Of a DNA stretch of 64,000 nucleotides, positions 43,196 through 52,000 are shown one piece after another (the first letter of the stretch is position 1; every line of letters begins with the position of its first letter). Made by a program: the position numbers and the translations under genes. The notes below the pieces were generated by a model, which saw only the letters and a program-made list of their open reading frames with translations, made no database searches and was not told the DNA's origin. This stretch comes from Betaproteobacteria bacterium LSUCC0117 (GTDB taxonomy: Bacteria > Pseudomonadota > Gammaproteobacteria > Burkholderiales > Burkholderiaceae_C): the NCBI GenBank assembly GCA_030441535.1, contig JAUJFZ010000007.1, forward strand, positions 55,147-119,146. Reading direction: 5' to 3'.

Positions 43196-43889
43196 AGGTT
43201 TACACACCTCCTACGGAGGCTTGAAGGCACTCGTCGATGTCTCAGTGAAGGTCGACGAAAACCAGTTTGTCGCGATCGTTGGCCCCAACGGTGCGGGTAA
43301 AAGCACACTGTTCAAGTCGATCTCTGGCACCGTTCAAGCACACAAGGGTCGGATTCTCTGGGAGGGGCAGGATATCCTGCAAATGAGGGCGTCACACCGC
43401 GCGTTGCTCGGAATCGCCCACGTGCCTGAAGGTCGCCAGGTCTTCAAAGAATTGTCTGTTTACGAAAACTTAGAGGTGGGCGCTCAAACGCCCAAGGCGC
43501 AAAAAGAGATGTCGCATAACTTGGAACAGATTTATGCGCTATTTCCAATCCTGAAAGAACGCAGCACTCAGCTCGCTGGGACGCTCTCAGGTGGTGAGCA
43601 ACAAATGTTGGCGATCGGCCGCGGGCTGATGTCGGCGCCTAAGTTATTGATGCTGGATGAACCGTCAATGGGCCTCGCACCCAAAGTAACGGACATCATC
43701 TTCGAACGAATCCAAGAAATTCATCGTGACACACGAATTGCAATCTTGCTTGTAGAGCAGCGGGTAGCGGAAGCGCTAAGCCCCTGTAACTACGGGTACG
43801 TATTGCGTTCGGGGCAAGTTGCGATGGAGGGCTCCCCTGATACCTTGACGCGTGGCGATGAAATGCGCGCGGCGTACCTGGGGATTTGA
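43182..43889 (+). CDS. livF: Branched-chain amino acid type ABC ATPase (LivF)
   Basis: This 235-residue ATPase has Walker A GPNGAGKSTLFKSISG, GIAHVPEGRQVFKELSVYENLEVGA (the LivF signature region), the canonical LSGGEQQMLAIGRGLMSAPKLLMLDEPSMGLAP and the H-loop VEQRV. It forms a heterodimer with the LivG part of the fusion and powers uptake. The 14-base overlap with livM-livG indicates tight translational coupling. Confidence 0.95.
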   Translation: MLQIEGLHTSYGGLKALVDVSVKVDENQFVAIVGPNGAGKSTLFKSISGTVQAHKGRILWEGQDILQMRASHRALLGIAHVPEGRQVFKELSVYENLEVGAQTPKAQKEMSHNLEQIYALFPILKERSTQLAGTLSGGEQQMLAIGRGLMSAPKLLMLDEPSMGLAPKVTDIIFERIQEIHRDTRIAILLVEQRVAEALSPCNYGYVLRSGQVAMEGSPDTLTRGDEMRAAYLGI

Positions 43890-43913
43890 GTGGTTTTAAA
43901 AGGAGACGGCAAG

Positions 43914-45146
43914 ATGAAATTTCAATTAAAACGGCGCTTGTTCCAGTTGGGATTAGCCAGTGTTGCTTTGGCAACCGCATTCCCAAGTATGGCGCAGCAG
44001 AAAGAAGTCGAAGTTGCGCTGATCGCACCAATGACGGGACCCTGGGCGCGTTCAGGCGACCTGATGTACAAGGGCGCCAAGATGGCGGTGGAGGACATCA
44101 ACGCCGCAGGCGGTATTAAGGCTCTCGGCGGCGCCAAGATGAAACTTGTGGTGGTTGACGCTGGCGACAAGGTGGAAACGGCGCGAAATGCTGCAGAGCG
44201 CATGCTTTCGCAGAATCCAAACCTCACGGGTGCAACGGGTTCGTGGCTTTCGTCCTTCACGTTGGCCATCACAGAGGTCACTGAGCGTGCCGAGTTACCG
44301 ATGCTCACACTTTCCTTCTCTGGTCAAATCACGAGCCGCGGGTTTAAATACATTTTCCAAACCTCCCCTACTGCTGACGCGATGTCGGCAGGCGGTGCAC
44401 CAGCGCTCGTGAACCTCGGTCGCGCAACCGGCAAGCAAGTGACAAAGGTGGCAATTGTTTCTGACAATACCGCTGCGCCGATGGGCTTTACCAAGCCGAT
44501 GCGTGAAGGCGACTTGCTGACCAAGTTGAAACTGACGAACGTATACGACGAGATTTACACCCCCCCATTGTCAGATGCAAGCGGGATGGTGCAAAAGCTG
44601 CGCTCGAATCGTCCAGACATTTTGTTCTTGGTCTTAACGCCACTGTCTGACTACAAGATTTTCATCGACAAGATGAATGAGATGGGTTTGGGTAAAGGGC
44701 GTTTACCAGCTGTGGGCAACAACGGTACTTTGGGCTCGCCAGAATTGCTGAACATGATCGGCAAAGACAAGCTTGAGGGGCTGATGAACATTTCCGCCAA
44801 CTGGGCCGGAAAGGGTCAGGAAAAGTTGATTGCGGACTTCCAGAAACGTACTGGCGAGCCATGGATGGCACAGGATCCCATTTCGACCTACGGCGACATG
44901 TGGGTATTTGCTGAAGCCATGGAGATGGCGAAATCAGCTGATCGCGTCAAAGTGGCTGAGGCCATTCGTAAGATGGATCTCAAGGGTGGTGCGGCGCAGT
45001 TCTACCCAGGTGGTCGTCTGAAGTTCGACGCGACCGGTCGGAATGTCCATGCCCAATTGGTGATTTCTCAATGGCAGAACGGTGTGCCAGTCGTGGTCTA
45101 CCCGACTGATATGGCGGTCTCCAAGCCCGTTTGGCCAAATAACTAA
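43914..45146 (+). CDS. livK: ABC transporter periplasmic substrate-binding protein (LivK type)
   Basis: The ATG at 43914, eight bases after an AAAAGGAGA Shine-Dalgarno sequence, was chosen over an in-frame start at 43890. The 410-residue product has a signal peptide ending near residue 27 (ATAFPSMA), then a type I periplasmic binding fold: VEVALIAPMTGPWARSGDLMYKGAKMAVEDINAAGGIKALGG and TGATGSWLSSFTLAITEVTERAELPMLT. It captures the substrate for LivHMGF. Placing it last in the operon, with a terminator after it, is common. The ligand is unknown and may be the island's growth substrate. Confidence 0.92.
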   Translation: MKFQLKRRLFQLGLASVALATAFPSMAQQKEVEVALIAPMTGPWARSGDLMYKGAKMAVEDINAAGGIKALGGAKMKLVVVDAGDKVETARNAAERMLSQNPNLTGATGSWLSSFTLAITEVTERAELPMLTLSFSGQITSRGFKYIFQTSPTADAMSAGGAPALVNLGRATGKQVTKVAIVSDNTAAPMGFTKPMREGDLLTKLKLTNVYDEIYTPPLSDASGMVQKLRSNRPDILFLVLTPLSDYKIFIDKMNEMGLGKGRLPAVGNNGTLGSPELLNMIGKDKLEGLMNISANWAGKGQEKLIADFQKRTGEPWMAQDPISTYGDMWVFAEAMEMAKSADRVKVAEAIRKMDLKGGAAQFYPGGRLKFDATGRNVHAQLVISQWQNGVPVVVYPTDMAVSKPVWPNN

Positions 45147-45184
45147 TCGGCTATCGAAGATATCAAGTGATTTTTAACCAACTG

Positions 45185-45220
45185 GCGTGCCTGGAATCGA
45201 AAAGCCAGGCACGCTTTTTT
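45185..45220 (+). terminator. Intrinsic terminator after livK
   Basis: GCGTGCCTGG and its exact complement CCAGGCACGC (10-bp stem, 10-base loop) are followed by T6. It lies 38 bases past the livK stop and just ahead of the oxidoreductase ATG at 45232. Confidence 0.9.
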
Positions 45221-45231
45221 ATTGAAGAAGT

Positions 45232-46218
45232 ATGAAGACCGAAGTCATTCAAATCGTTCGACATGGTGGGCCCGAGGTACTGGAAGTCGCGTCCCGCGAG
45301 CTGGCGCCACCGCTTGCCGGTGAGGTTTTAGTTGGCCATCGATCGATCGGCGTCAATTACATTGATATTCAGCACCGATCTGGACGCTACCCGATAAAGG
45401 ATTTCCCATGCGTACCGGGTGTGGAGGGGGCGGGCTATATAGAGGCTGTCGGCCCCGATGTGAAAGACCTCAAAGTGGGTGATGCAGTCGCCTACGTTTA
45501 CCTTCCGATTGGCGCCTACGCCCGACACCGCGTGCTCCCTGCTGACCGAATGATCCCCATACCAGCCGATATGGATTTGGCAATGATTGGGGTCACTATT
45601 AATCGAGCGCTCACTGCCCAATACCTCGTTAAAGATTCTTATCCGATCTGCGCAGGTGAAACTGTGCTGGTTCATGCGGCAACCGGCGGCGTCGGACAAA
45701 TAGTGGTGCAATGGGCTAAGCACCTCGGCGCAAAGGTCATAGGCACGGTCGGCAGCGAGGACAAAAAGGCGGCTGCACTGGCACTGGGCTGCGATACCGT
45801 GTTGCTCAATGAAAGCCCCCACCTTGCTGACGAGGTGCGCCAGGCGACCGCCGACGGTCTGGGCGTTCACGCTGTCTACGATGGTATCGGTGCGGCTACG
45901 TTTGAACGATCACTTCTGTCTTTACGACCTTGTGGGAAATTGGTCAGTTTTGGAACACCGTCAGGTGCGATTCCACCGTTCGATCTTTTCCGACTGAACC
46001 AGCTGGGTTCGCTGTCGGTCACCAGTCCGTCTATATTCACGTTCATAAAAAGCCGTGACGCCTTACTGCAGCGGGCTGCAGAGGTAATCGACCTGATACG
46101 CAGCGGTGTGATCCAAACGCCCCCACCAACCCTCTACGCCTTCAGCGAAGCCCGGCAGGCGCAAATCGATTTGCAAGGTCGCAAAACAAAGGGGAGTGTC
46201 GGTCTCATCGTGGACTGA
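45232..46218 (+). CDS. Quinone oxidoreductase-like MDR protein
   Basis: This 328-residue zeta-crystallin-type NADPH:quinone oxidoreductase has VRHGGPEVLEV, VGVNYIDIQHRSGRYP-like IGVNYIDIQHRSGRYPIKDFPCVPGVEGAGYIEAVG, and VLVHAATGGVGQIVVQWAKHLGAKVIGTVGSEDK. The zinc ligands of alcohol dehydrogenases are absent, as expected for this subgroup. It may reduce quinones or an enone intermediate. Its start is only 11 bases after the livK terminator, so expression may come through readthrough. It is convergent with the alpha/beta hydrolase at 46248. Confidence 0.9.
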   Translation: MKTEVIQIVRHGGPEVLEVASRELAPPLAGEVLVGHRSIGVNYIDIQHRSGRYPIKDFPCVPGVEGAGYIEAVGPDVKDLKVGDAVAYVYLPIGAYARHRVLPADRMIPIPADMDLAMIGVTINRALTAQYLVKDSYPICAGETVLVHAATGGVGQIVVQWAKHLGAKVIGTVGSEDKKAAALALGCDTVLLNESPHLADEVRQATADGLGVHAVYDGIGAATFERSLLSLRPCGKLVSFGTPSGAIPPFDLFRLNQLGSLSVTSPSIFTFIKSRDALLQRAAEVIDLIRSGVIQTPPPTLYAFSEARQAQIDLQGRKTKGSVGLIVD

Positions 46219-46247
46219 CAGCTCCCCCGGCTTTGGGCGTTTCGCTT

Positions 46248-47087
46248 TCAGCTGACCATGTGAGCCAACGCCTCGCTCAAGTAGGGTTTCAGGCCCTCGT
46301 AGTTTTCGATCATGGGGAAGTGCCCCATGCTTTTCATCATCGTGTAGCGGGAGCCCTTGATTTTTTCTGCGACAGCCTCAGACATCTCTGGGGTCGCAGA
46401 ATAGTCGTACTCGCCTGAAAGTAAGGACACTTTGCACTTGTTGGTGTCTATTTTGTGGACCTCATCGCGCACATCCCAGTCCATGCTGTAAAAGTGCACG
46501 TCACCCGCATACACCCCTGGGCCACCTTGGGCGTAGTACCACCAGTTCTCACGCTTCGCGGACTCTGGGCTATCCGGCGCGCACAGTCCTAACGTATAGC
46601 TGGCACATAACTCACCGCCGTGTACGGCTGGGTGATGGAGGAAATCGTTGTAACGGCCAGGTGCGTATGCCGATGACTCCAAACCGATGATGCCAGTTAG
46701 TTCGTCTTGGTTATCAATCGCGAGCTTCAGTACGATTGCGCCTGCCATCGAGCACCCCATCAAGATAGGCTTTTCGAGCGACAAGGTTCTCCAAAATTGA
46801 CGAATAATCTCGGCGTAGTGTTTGGTTGTCAATTTATAGTTGGTGAGCCACCACTCGCCAGGGGGCGTAGATCGACCGTGATACGGTAGGTCAAACGCAA
46901 TGACCCGGAAGCGGTCTGTTACCGACTTGTCGTTCAATAGGTGACGCCATTGTCGACTGTCTGCGCCAGCAGTGTGCATGCAAATTAGGGGGACGCCTTG
47001 CCCCGCTTCTTCAAAAAATATGCGGTGTGCCAAGCCATCAATTTCCAGATTGACGTAACGACCTGTGATTGCTTCTATGTGTGCCAT
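46248..47087 (-). CDS. Alpha/beta hydrolase
   Basis: This 279-residue alpha/beta hydrolase has the oxyanion-loop sequence LICMHTAGADSRQWRHLL, FDLPYHGRSTPP and the nucleophile elbow LMGCSMAGAIVLKLA (G-C-S-M-A, Ser present). The acid residue is in LLSGEYDYSATPEMSE and the His in KSMGHFPMIENYE. This contrasts with the other alpha/beta hydrolase at 34686, where the Ser is lost. It is last in the minus-strand operon ligase, MBL-fold, small unknown, hydrolase. A lactone, ester or C-C bond substrate is possible. Confidence 0.87.
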   Translation of the reverse strand: MAHIEAITGRYVNLEIDGLAHRIFFEEAGQGVPLICMHTAGADSRQWRHLLNDKSVTDRFRVIAFDLPYHGRSTPPGEWWLTNYKLTTKHYAEIIRQFWRTLSLEKPILMGCSMAGAIVLKLAIDNQDELTGIIGLESSAYAPGRYNDFLHHPAVHGGELCASYTLGLCAPDSPESAKRENWWYYAQGGPGVYAGDVHFYSMDWDVRDEVHKIDTNKCKVSLLSGEYDYSATPEMSEAVAEKIKGSRYTMMKSMGHFPMIENYEGLKPYLSEALAHMVS

Positions 47088-47088
47088 C

Positions 47089-47478
47089 TCAGACCCCTTC
47101 TCTCATCAAGTTCATCATTCGCTGCAAGGCGCGGGCGTTTTGCATGGCGACTAGACTTTCGCCTTCGATCGTGAATTCTGGCACCCGCATGAGCATTGCA
47201 AAAAAATCATTGTGAAGCGGTGGTGGCTTTTTACTGATAAATTTCTCCCACGTTGCGACTGGTGCCCTGAACCCAAATACCGCGCGGGTATCGATGCGCG
47301 GGGCATGCACAACTTCCGTTATTTTCCCCGCCTCCACCTTGATTACTTTGCGCGTTTGATCTGCAATCAGGAACCAAGATGCGTTGAACCAGCGCCCGAT
47401 TGCCGCTAACTCCGGGTCATTGTTGACTCGCTCGATGTACGCATCGAACCATTCCACGGATATAAAAGTGTGTTTCAT
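47089..47478 (-). CDS. Small SCP2-like hypothetical protein
   Basis: The ATG at 47478 (129 residues, MKHTFISVEWFDAYIERVNNDPEL) was chosen; a longer frame would overlap the preceding gene. The pattern NASWFLIADQTRKVIKVEAGKITEVVHAP, then RAPVATWEKFISKKPPPLHNDFFAMLMRVPEFTIEGE and NARALQRMMNLM, resembles sterol-carrier-protein-2-like domains found in lipid and organic-acid catabolic operons. It probably binds a hydrophobic acyl chain. It lies 17 bases after the MBL-fold gene and one base before the hydrolase. Family assignment is tentative. Confidence 0.6.
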   Translation of the reverse strand: MKHTFISVEWFDAYIERVNNDPELAAIGRWFNASWFLIADQTRKVIKVEAGKITEVVHAPRIDTRAVFGFRAPVATWEKFISKKPPPLHNDFFAMLMRVPEFTIEGESLVAMQNARALQRMMNLMREGV

Positions 47479-47495
47479 TGTTCCGTACTCCGTGC

Positions 47496-48299
47496 TCAAG
47501 CTGACTTCGGTGGGACGTCTAAACGCACGATCCATCCCTCGAGTTCCGGCCGTGGACTGGGGTATTTCGCCATAACGAGCGGATCATGGCCAGGAATCAC
47601 GTGGTCGACTGAACTGGCGAGCTTGTAACAGGTTTTGTAACCTTCTAGCATCTCGACCGTGTTGTAGATGATAGGAAACGGACGCTGGTTTTCCATGTTT
47701 GCGTAGAAATGACTGGCGTCAGAGGCAAGCACCACCCACCCTCTCGCCGTGTGAACACGCAGGACTTGTAATCCAGCTGTGTGCCCGCCGACGTGATGCA
47801 CGGAAAGCCCCGGCGCCAAATCCTCCGAGTCGTTGTGGAAGACCGCGCGATCGGTGTGTACCCGCTCAACCATACTCAAGATGTCGCTCAGTGTGAACGG
47901 GTAGCGCATCGACCGGTGGCACATGCAACGCCCTGTGGCGAATTGCATTTCTTTCTCTTGTATGTGGTACTTCGCCTTTTGAAAGAGGTGATTGTTGCCA
48001 CAATGATCGTAGTGCATGTGCGAAATAATCACATCGGTAACGGCGTCAGGATCTACACCCAATGCACGTAAACCCTCGGCGGGACAGCGCTTGAAGTCTC
48101 GCCCCCTTGACTTCGCTTCCTCCGGCGAGAAGCCTGTATCCAAGACCCAAGCTTGTCGGTCATGGCGAATCAACCATACGAAATAGTCCAGGGGCATTGG
48201 CCGATCGTGCGCATCGCCACCTAAAAAATTATCTCGACTCATGCGGTGATGCTCCGCGTATTTGATCGCGTAGATTTCGTAATTCGGCAATGAACTCAT
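47496..48299 (-). CDS. Metallo-beta-lactamase-fold hydrolase, N-acyl-homoserine-lactonase-like
   Basis: This 267-residue MBL-fold protein has the dinuclear zinc motif SHMHYDHCGNNHLF (HxHxDH), HHVGGHTAGLQVL, an Asp ligand in LASDASHFYANM and a final VIPGHDPL. The layout is that of AHL lactonases of the AttM/AiiB group. In Agrobacterium such enzymes belong to catabolic operons opening gamma-butyrolactone. Here too it sits among CoA ligase and hydrolase genes, so a catabolic lactone is more likely than a quorum-sensing signal. Confidence 0.85.
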   Translation of the reverse strand: MSSLPNYEIYAIKYAEHHRMSRDNFLGGDAHDRPMPLDYFVWLIRHDRQAWVLDTGFSPEEAKSRGRDFKRCPAEGLRALGVDPDAVTDVIISHMHYDHCGNNHLFQKAKYHIQEKEMQFATGRCMCHRSMRYPFTLSDILSMVERVHTDRAVFHNDSEDLAPGLSVHHVGGHTAGLQVLRVHTARGWVVLASDASHFYANMENQRPFPIIYNTVEMLEGYKTCYKLASSVDHVIPGHDPLVMAKYPSPRPELEGWIVRLDVPPKSA

Positions 48300-48314
48300 A
48301 GTTGTCTCCCTAAA

Positions 48315-49976
48315 TTAATGTTGGAACATGTGAGCGATTTCATTTTTCTTGACCTTCCCTGTGGTCGTTAAGGGAATCTCGTGATCAGCAACAAATAAAT
48401 ATTTTGTTGGGCGCTTGTATCGCGCCAATTTCGTTGCACACCAATCACGTAAGTTGGCCTCGTCAACCGTTAAGCCCGGTTTACAAACTACAACCGCTGC
48501 AACAGCAGTTTCGTCGGCCTCTTGTGCAGGAATCCCAACGCAAAACGCCGTGATGATGGCGGGATGCGCCATGATGACCTCTTCAACCTCGACCGGCGAT
48601 ACATTCATGCCGCCCGCTTTAATCAGCTCTTTGATTCGGCCCTTGAAGTGCAAATGACCCGTCTCATCCTCATAGCCAAGATCACCCGTTTTGAAGTAAC
48701 CATCGGGATCGAAAGCCTTTTGGGTGGCCTCAAGGTCGTTCAAATAGCCCAGAAGGACCCGCCCCTTGATACGAATCTCGCCAATTTCTCCTGTCGGCAG
48801 TACCGCATCGGTCAGGGGATCACAAATCCGCGCCTGATTGCCGGGTAACGGTTGACCGACGCACCTAAGTCGCTGCTCAAGCGGTTGCGCAGCGTCGGTG
48901 ACGTGGCAGTTTCCGTAGGTTTCGGTCAGTCCGTAAATATTACATATGTCGGTGAGGCCTGCGTCCACGAGGCGTTGAATTTGTTCTGGTGATCCGATGG
49001 TTGCCCCACCGCGCATTTTGCTGAAGCCCAAGGTCGCGTAAGGCTCGCTCTCAATGAGCGCAGTGACCATGTTGGGGGTACCGTAGAACAGCGTACACCC
49101 GGTCTCGTTTATCAACCGGATGGCAACTGCAGCGTCAAAATGCGACTGTAGGACCAGCGAAGCACCATGAGTCATCACATTGAATAAGGCGTTTTCGCAG
49201 CCCAGCCCCCAAAAAAGAGAAACCGCCAACCACAGGCGATCGTTGGGACCGACGTGTTGTCGCTGACCAATGTGCCACATGTTTTCTACCATGGGCGCGT
49301 GCTGTAAGAGCACACCTTTTGGGCGTGCAGTAGAACCGGATGTGTAGAGTAAATAGCAGATATCGTCCGGCGCTACAGCGTCCCTAGCGGCTTGGAAGTC
49401 GGTTACTGGCGTTTGATTCGCGAGCTGTGTAATATCGCTCCAGCGCTGGTATTGACCGTTATCAGCGACTTCATCGGTAACGATGACGTGCCGCAAATGC
49501 GCAAGGTCTTGTATGGATGATTCCCGAATTTCTTCGAGCATGTGCAGGTAGTTATTCTTGAGATACCGGCCGGAGGTGATCAGCGCGCGGGCTTGTGAGT
49601 GCTTTAAAAAATATTGCAGCTCATTGGTTGTCGCCCAGGTGTTCAACCCAACCATCACTGCGCCGATGCTACAAATTGCAAAATCCGCGACGATCCATTC
49701 AATGCGATTGCCCATCAGAATCGCAACAGGGTCACCGCGCCGGATACCCAGTGCCATCAATCCGCGGGCAAAGGATTGAACCGCATCTTCGAATGCTTGA
49801 TAGGTTAGCGTTTGACCTGGCTCAATTAAAAAGGGATGCTCTGGACACCGCTGCGCCATCTCCGTGACAAGCGCAGGCAGGGTTCGGCTAACGGGTGGAT
49901 TTTGCGGAACTGGCAAGATTGCGCCCTCCTCTACCCACTGTAAACAGTCACATTCATGCTTGACTGTCAACTGCAT
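48315..49976 (-). CDS. AMP-dependent acyl-CoA synthetase/ligase
   Basis: The ATG at 49976 (553 residues) was chosen over an in-frame start at 50060 that overlaps the divergent gene. Adenylation motifs are ICYLLYTSGSTARPKGVLLQHAP, IYGLTETYGNCHVT, YFKTGDLGYEDETGHLHFKGRIKELIKAGGMNVSPVEVEEV and the catalytic Lys near the C-terminus (LTTTGKVKKNEI). It forms an acyl-CoA from a carboxylic acid and ATP. It heads a minus-strand operon and is divergent from the CoA transferase at 50037 across a 60-bp gap. Substrate specificity is unknown. Confidence 0.9.
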   Translation of the reverse strand: MQLTVKHECDCLQWVEEGAILPVPQNPPVSRTLPALVTEMAQRCPEHPFLIEPGQTLTYQAFEDAVQSFARGLMALGIRRGDPVAILMGNRIEWIVADFAICSIGAVMVGLNTWATTNELQYFLKHSQARALITSGRYLKNNYLHMLEEIRESSIQDLAHLRHVIVTDEVADNGQYQRWSDITQLANQTPVTDFQAARDAVAPDDICYLLYTSGSTARPKGVLLQHAPMVENMWHIGQRQHVGPNDRLWLAVSLFWGLGCENALFNVMTHGASLVLQSHFDAAVAIRLINETGCTLFYGTPNMVTALIESEPYATLGFSKMRGGATIGSPEQIQRLVDAGLTDICNIYGLTETYGNCHVTDAAQPLEQRLRCVGQPLPGNQARICDPLTDAVLPTGEIGEIRIKGRVLLGYLNDLEATQKAFDPDGYFKTGDLGYEDETGHLHFKGRIKELIKAGGMNVSPVEVEEVIMAHPAIITAFCVGIPAQEADETAVAAVVVCKPGLTVDEANLRDWCATKLARYKRPTKYLFVADHEIPLTTTGKVKKNEIAHMFQH

Positions 49977-50036
49977 GACAGTACCACGCAGATTCGCGAT
50001 AGGATGATGCGCTGTAGCGTTTTTCGGGAGTGATTT

Positions 50037-51230
50037 ATGGGTCAGGGACCGCTGTCGCACCTCAAGGTGATCGATCTTTCACGGGTTCGTGCAGGGCCAA
50101 ATTGCGTGCGCGTCCTGGCTGACTTTGGCGCACAAGTGATCCGCGTTGAGCCCCCGCCCGGGGTTGATCCCAATGAAAGCATGTTCATGGGAAATCGAAA
50201 CAGCGGCGACTTCCAAAACCTGAACCGAAATAAGCGCTCACTCACACTGAACTTCAAAAAACCAGAGGCTATTGAGGTCTTCATGCGGCTCGTTCGTGAG
50301 GCAGATGTGGTGGTCGAAAATTGGCGACCGGACGTCAAAGCACGGCTTGGATTGGATTATGAATCGCTTCGACAGGTAAACCCCCGGATCATTTTGGCCA
50401 GTATCTCGGGCTATGGCCAGACCGGCCCCTACGTCAAGCGACCCAGCTTCGACCAGGTGATGCAGGGTATGGGCGGACTCATGAGCGTGACTGGCGACCC
50501 GGGCAGCGGGCCTATGCGAGCGGGCACTGCGGTTGCAGACCTCAGTGCCGGGCTTTACGCGGCGATCGGTATTTTTGTCGCCCTGACCGAACGAGAAAAG
50601 TCATCACAAGGGCAATGGGTGCAAAGTGATTTGTTACACGCGCAAATTGCGATGATGGATTTTCAGGTCGCACGCTATGCCAATGAGGGAACTGTTCCCG
50701 TCCAGGAGGGTAATAACCACCCAACGTGCGCGCCCATGGGCATGTTCAAAGCGTCGGATGGGCACCTGAATTTGGGTGTTGCAGGCGACGGGTTGTGGGC
50801 GCGTTTTTGTCGGCTGATCGGCACTGAGGCTTGGCTGGCAGAGCCTGATTTTGCGAATGAGGCGCTAAGGGTCAAACATCGACCACGCTTAAATGCACTG
50901 GTGAACGAAGTTTTCAGTCAACAAACCGTCGCCTATTGGGTCAAATTATTGAACGACGGCGGCGTCCCGGCTGGGCCGGTTTACAGTATTCCAGACCTGC
51001 TTTCTGATGAGCAGGTGCAACATCTGGGTGTTTTACATCAGCTTCAAGTACCGCATAACGAAAACAAACAGATGTCGTATTTGACACAACCTGTCAAATT
51101 GTCACGAACCCCAGCCACAGTCAGAGCGCCAGCGCCTGAATGGGGTGAGCACACGGACGATATCTTGATCGAGTTGGGCTATTCCAACCACGAAATAAAC
51201 GAACTTCGCAGTAAAGGGGTTACCTCATGA
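50037..51230 (+). CDS. CaiB/BaiF (class III) CoA transferase
   Basis: This 397-residue protein has the family N-terminus LSHLKVIDLSRVRAGPNCVRVLADFGAQVIRVEPP, then NLNRNKRSLTLNFKKPEAIEVFMRL, ILASISGYGQTGPYVKRPSFDQVMQGMGGLMSVTGDPGSGP (catalytic Asp in SFDQVMQ) and WVKLLNDGGVPAGPVYSI. It moves CoA to a carboxylic acid, or racemises an alpha-methylacyl-CoA. It overlaps the enoyl-CoA hydratase gene by four bases. It is clearly distinct from the itaconate-operon CaiB protein at 12468. Confidence 0.9.
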   Translation: MGQGPLSHLKVIDLSRVRAGPNCVRVLADFGAQVIRVEPPPGVDPNESMFMGNRNSGDFQNLNRNKRSLTLNFKKPEAIEVFMRLVREADVVVENWRPDVKARLGLDYESLRQVNPRIILASISGYGQTGPYVKRPSFDQVMQGMGGLMSVTGDPGSGPMRAGTAVADLSAGLYAAIGIFVALTEREKSSQGQWVQSDLLHAQIAMMDFQVARYANEGTVPVQEGNNHPTCAPMGMFKASDGHLNLGVAGDGLWARFCRLIGTEAWLAEPDFANEALRVKHRPRLNALVNEVFSQQTVAYWVKLLNDGGVPAGPVYSIPDLLSDEQVQHLGVLHQLQVPHNENKQMSYLTQPVKLSRTPATVRAPAPEWGEHTDDILIELGYSNHEINELRSKGVTS

Positions 51231-52000
51231 GCGGCACTGTCTCCCTAAGCAACGTTGGCCAGGTCGCTCACATCCTGATCGACGACATCCCTAACTACAA
51301 CGCGATGACGTTGCAGATGTGGCACGAGATGACGGCTGCGATCACCTCAATCAACGAGAACGCTGATGTGCGCGTGGCTGTTATTCGCGGTGCGGGGGAT
51401 CGCGCCTTTGTTTCAGGCGCCAACATCACAGAATTTGAAAAAGTACGCAGCTCCAGCGAGACAACGGCAATCTACAACGCCGCAGTCAAGGCTGCACAAT
51501 CCGCGATATCGCTTTGCCGCGTCCCTGTAATCGCATCGATACAGGGTATTTGTTACGGTGGTGGTTTAGGCTTGGCCTTGTCATGTGACCTGCGCTATGC
51601 CAGCGCTGAATCCAAATTCAGAGTGCCCGCCGCACGCCTCGGCCTAGGCTATGGCGTAGAGGGAGTCCAGTCAATGCTTGAGAATATCCGTCCCAGCGTC
51701 GTCGCCGAAGCTTTGTACCGCTCGAAGGTCTACACAGCAGAAGAGGCGCTTGCGGTAGGCATGGTCAACGGAATCTTGCCCCAAGTTCATGACGGCGTTA
51801 ATCAAATCGCTGACGAGATCGCCAACAACGCTCCCCTGACCATCCGCGCTGCCAAGTTGGCAATTCGCGCCGTCCTGAATGGTGACAGTGATGTAACGAT
51901 CGCAAACGAGGCGGTCGCAGCCTGCTTTGCGTCTGAAGATTACAAGGAAGGGCGCAAAGCCTTTAGTGAAAAAAGGCCACCTGTCTTCAGGGGTTTGTGA
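51227..52000 (+). CDS. Enoyl-CoA hydratase/isomerase family protein
   Basis: This 257-residue crotonase-fold protein has VAVIRGAGDRAFVSGANITEFEKV (oxyanion-hole region), PVIASIQGICYGGGLGLALSCDLRYASAESKFRVPAARLGLGYGVEGV and RSKVYTAEEALAVGMVNGIL. The two catalytic Glu positions of standard hydratases are not both evident (GLGYGVEGVQS keeps one Glu), so hydration is likely but isomerisation or C-C hydrolysis is possible. It is coupled to the CoA transferase by an ATGA overlap. Its end overlaps the convergent MFS gene by 14 bases. Confidence 0.88.
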   Translation: MSGTVSLSNVGQVAHILIDDIPNYNAMTLQMWHEMTAAITSINENADVRVAVIRGAGDRAFVSGANITEFEKVRSSSETTAIYNAAVKAAQSAISLCRVPVIASIQGICYGGGLGLALSCDLRYASAESKFRVPAARLGLGYGVEGVQSMLENIRPSVVAEALYRSKVYTAEEALAVGMVNGILPQVHDGVNQIADEIANNAPLTIRAAKLAIRAVLNGDSDVTIANEAVAACFASEDYKEGRKAFSEKRPPVFRGL

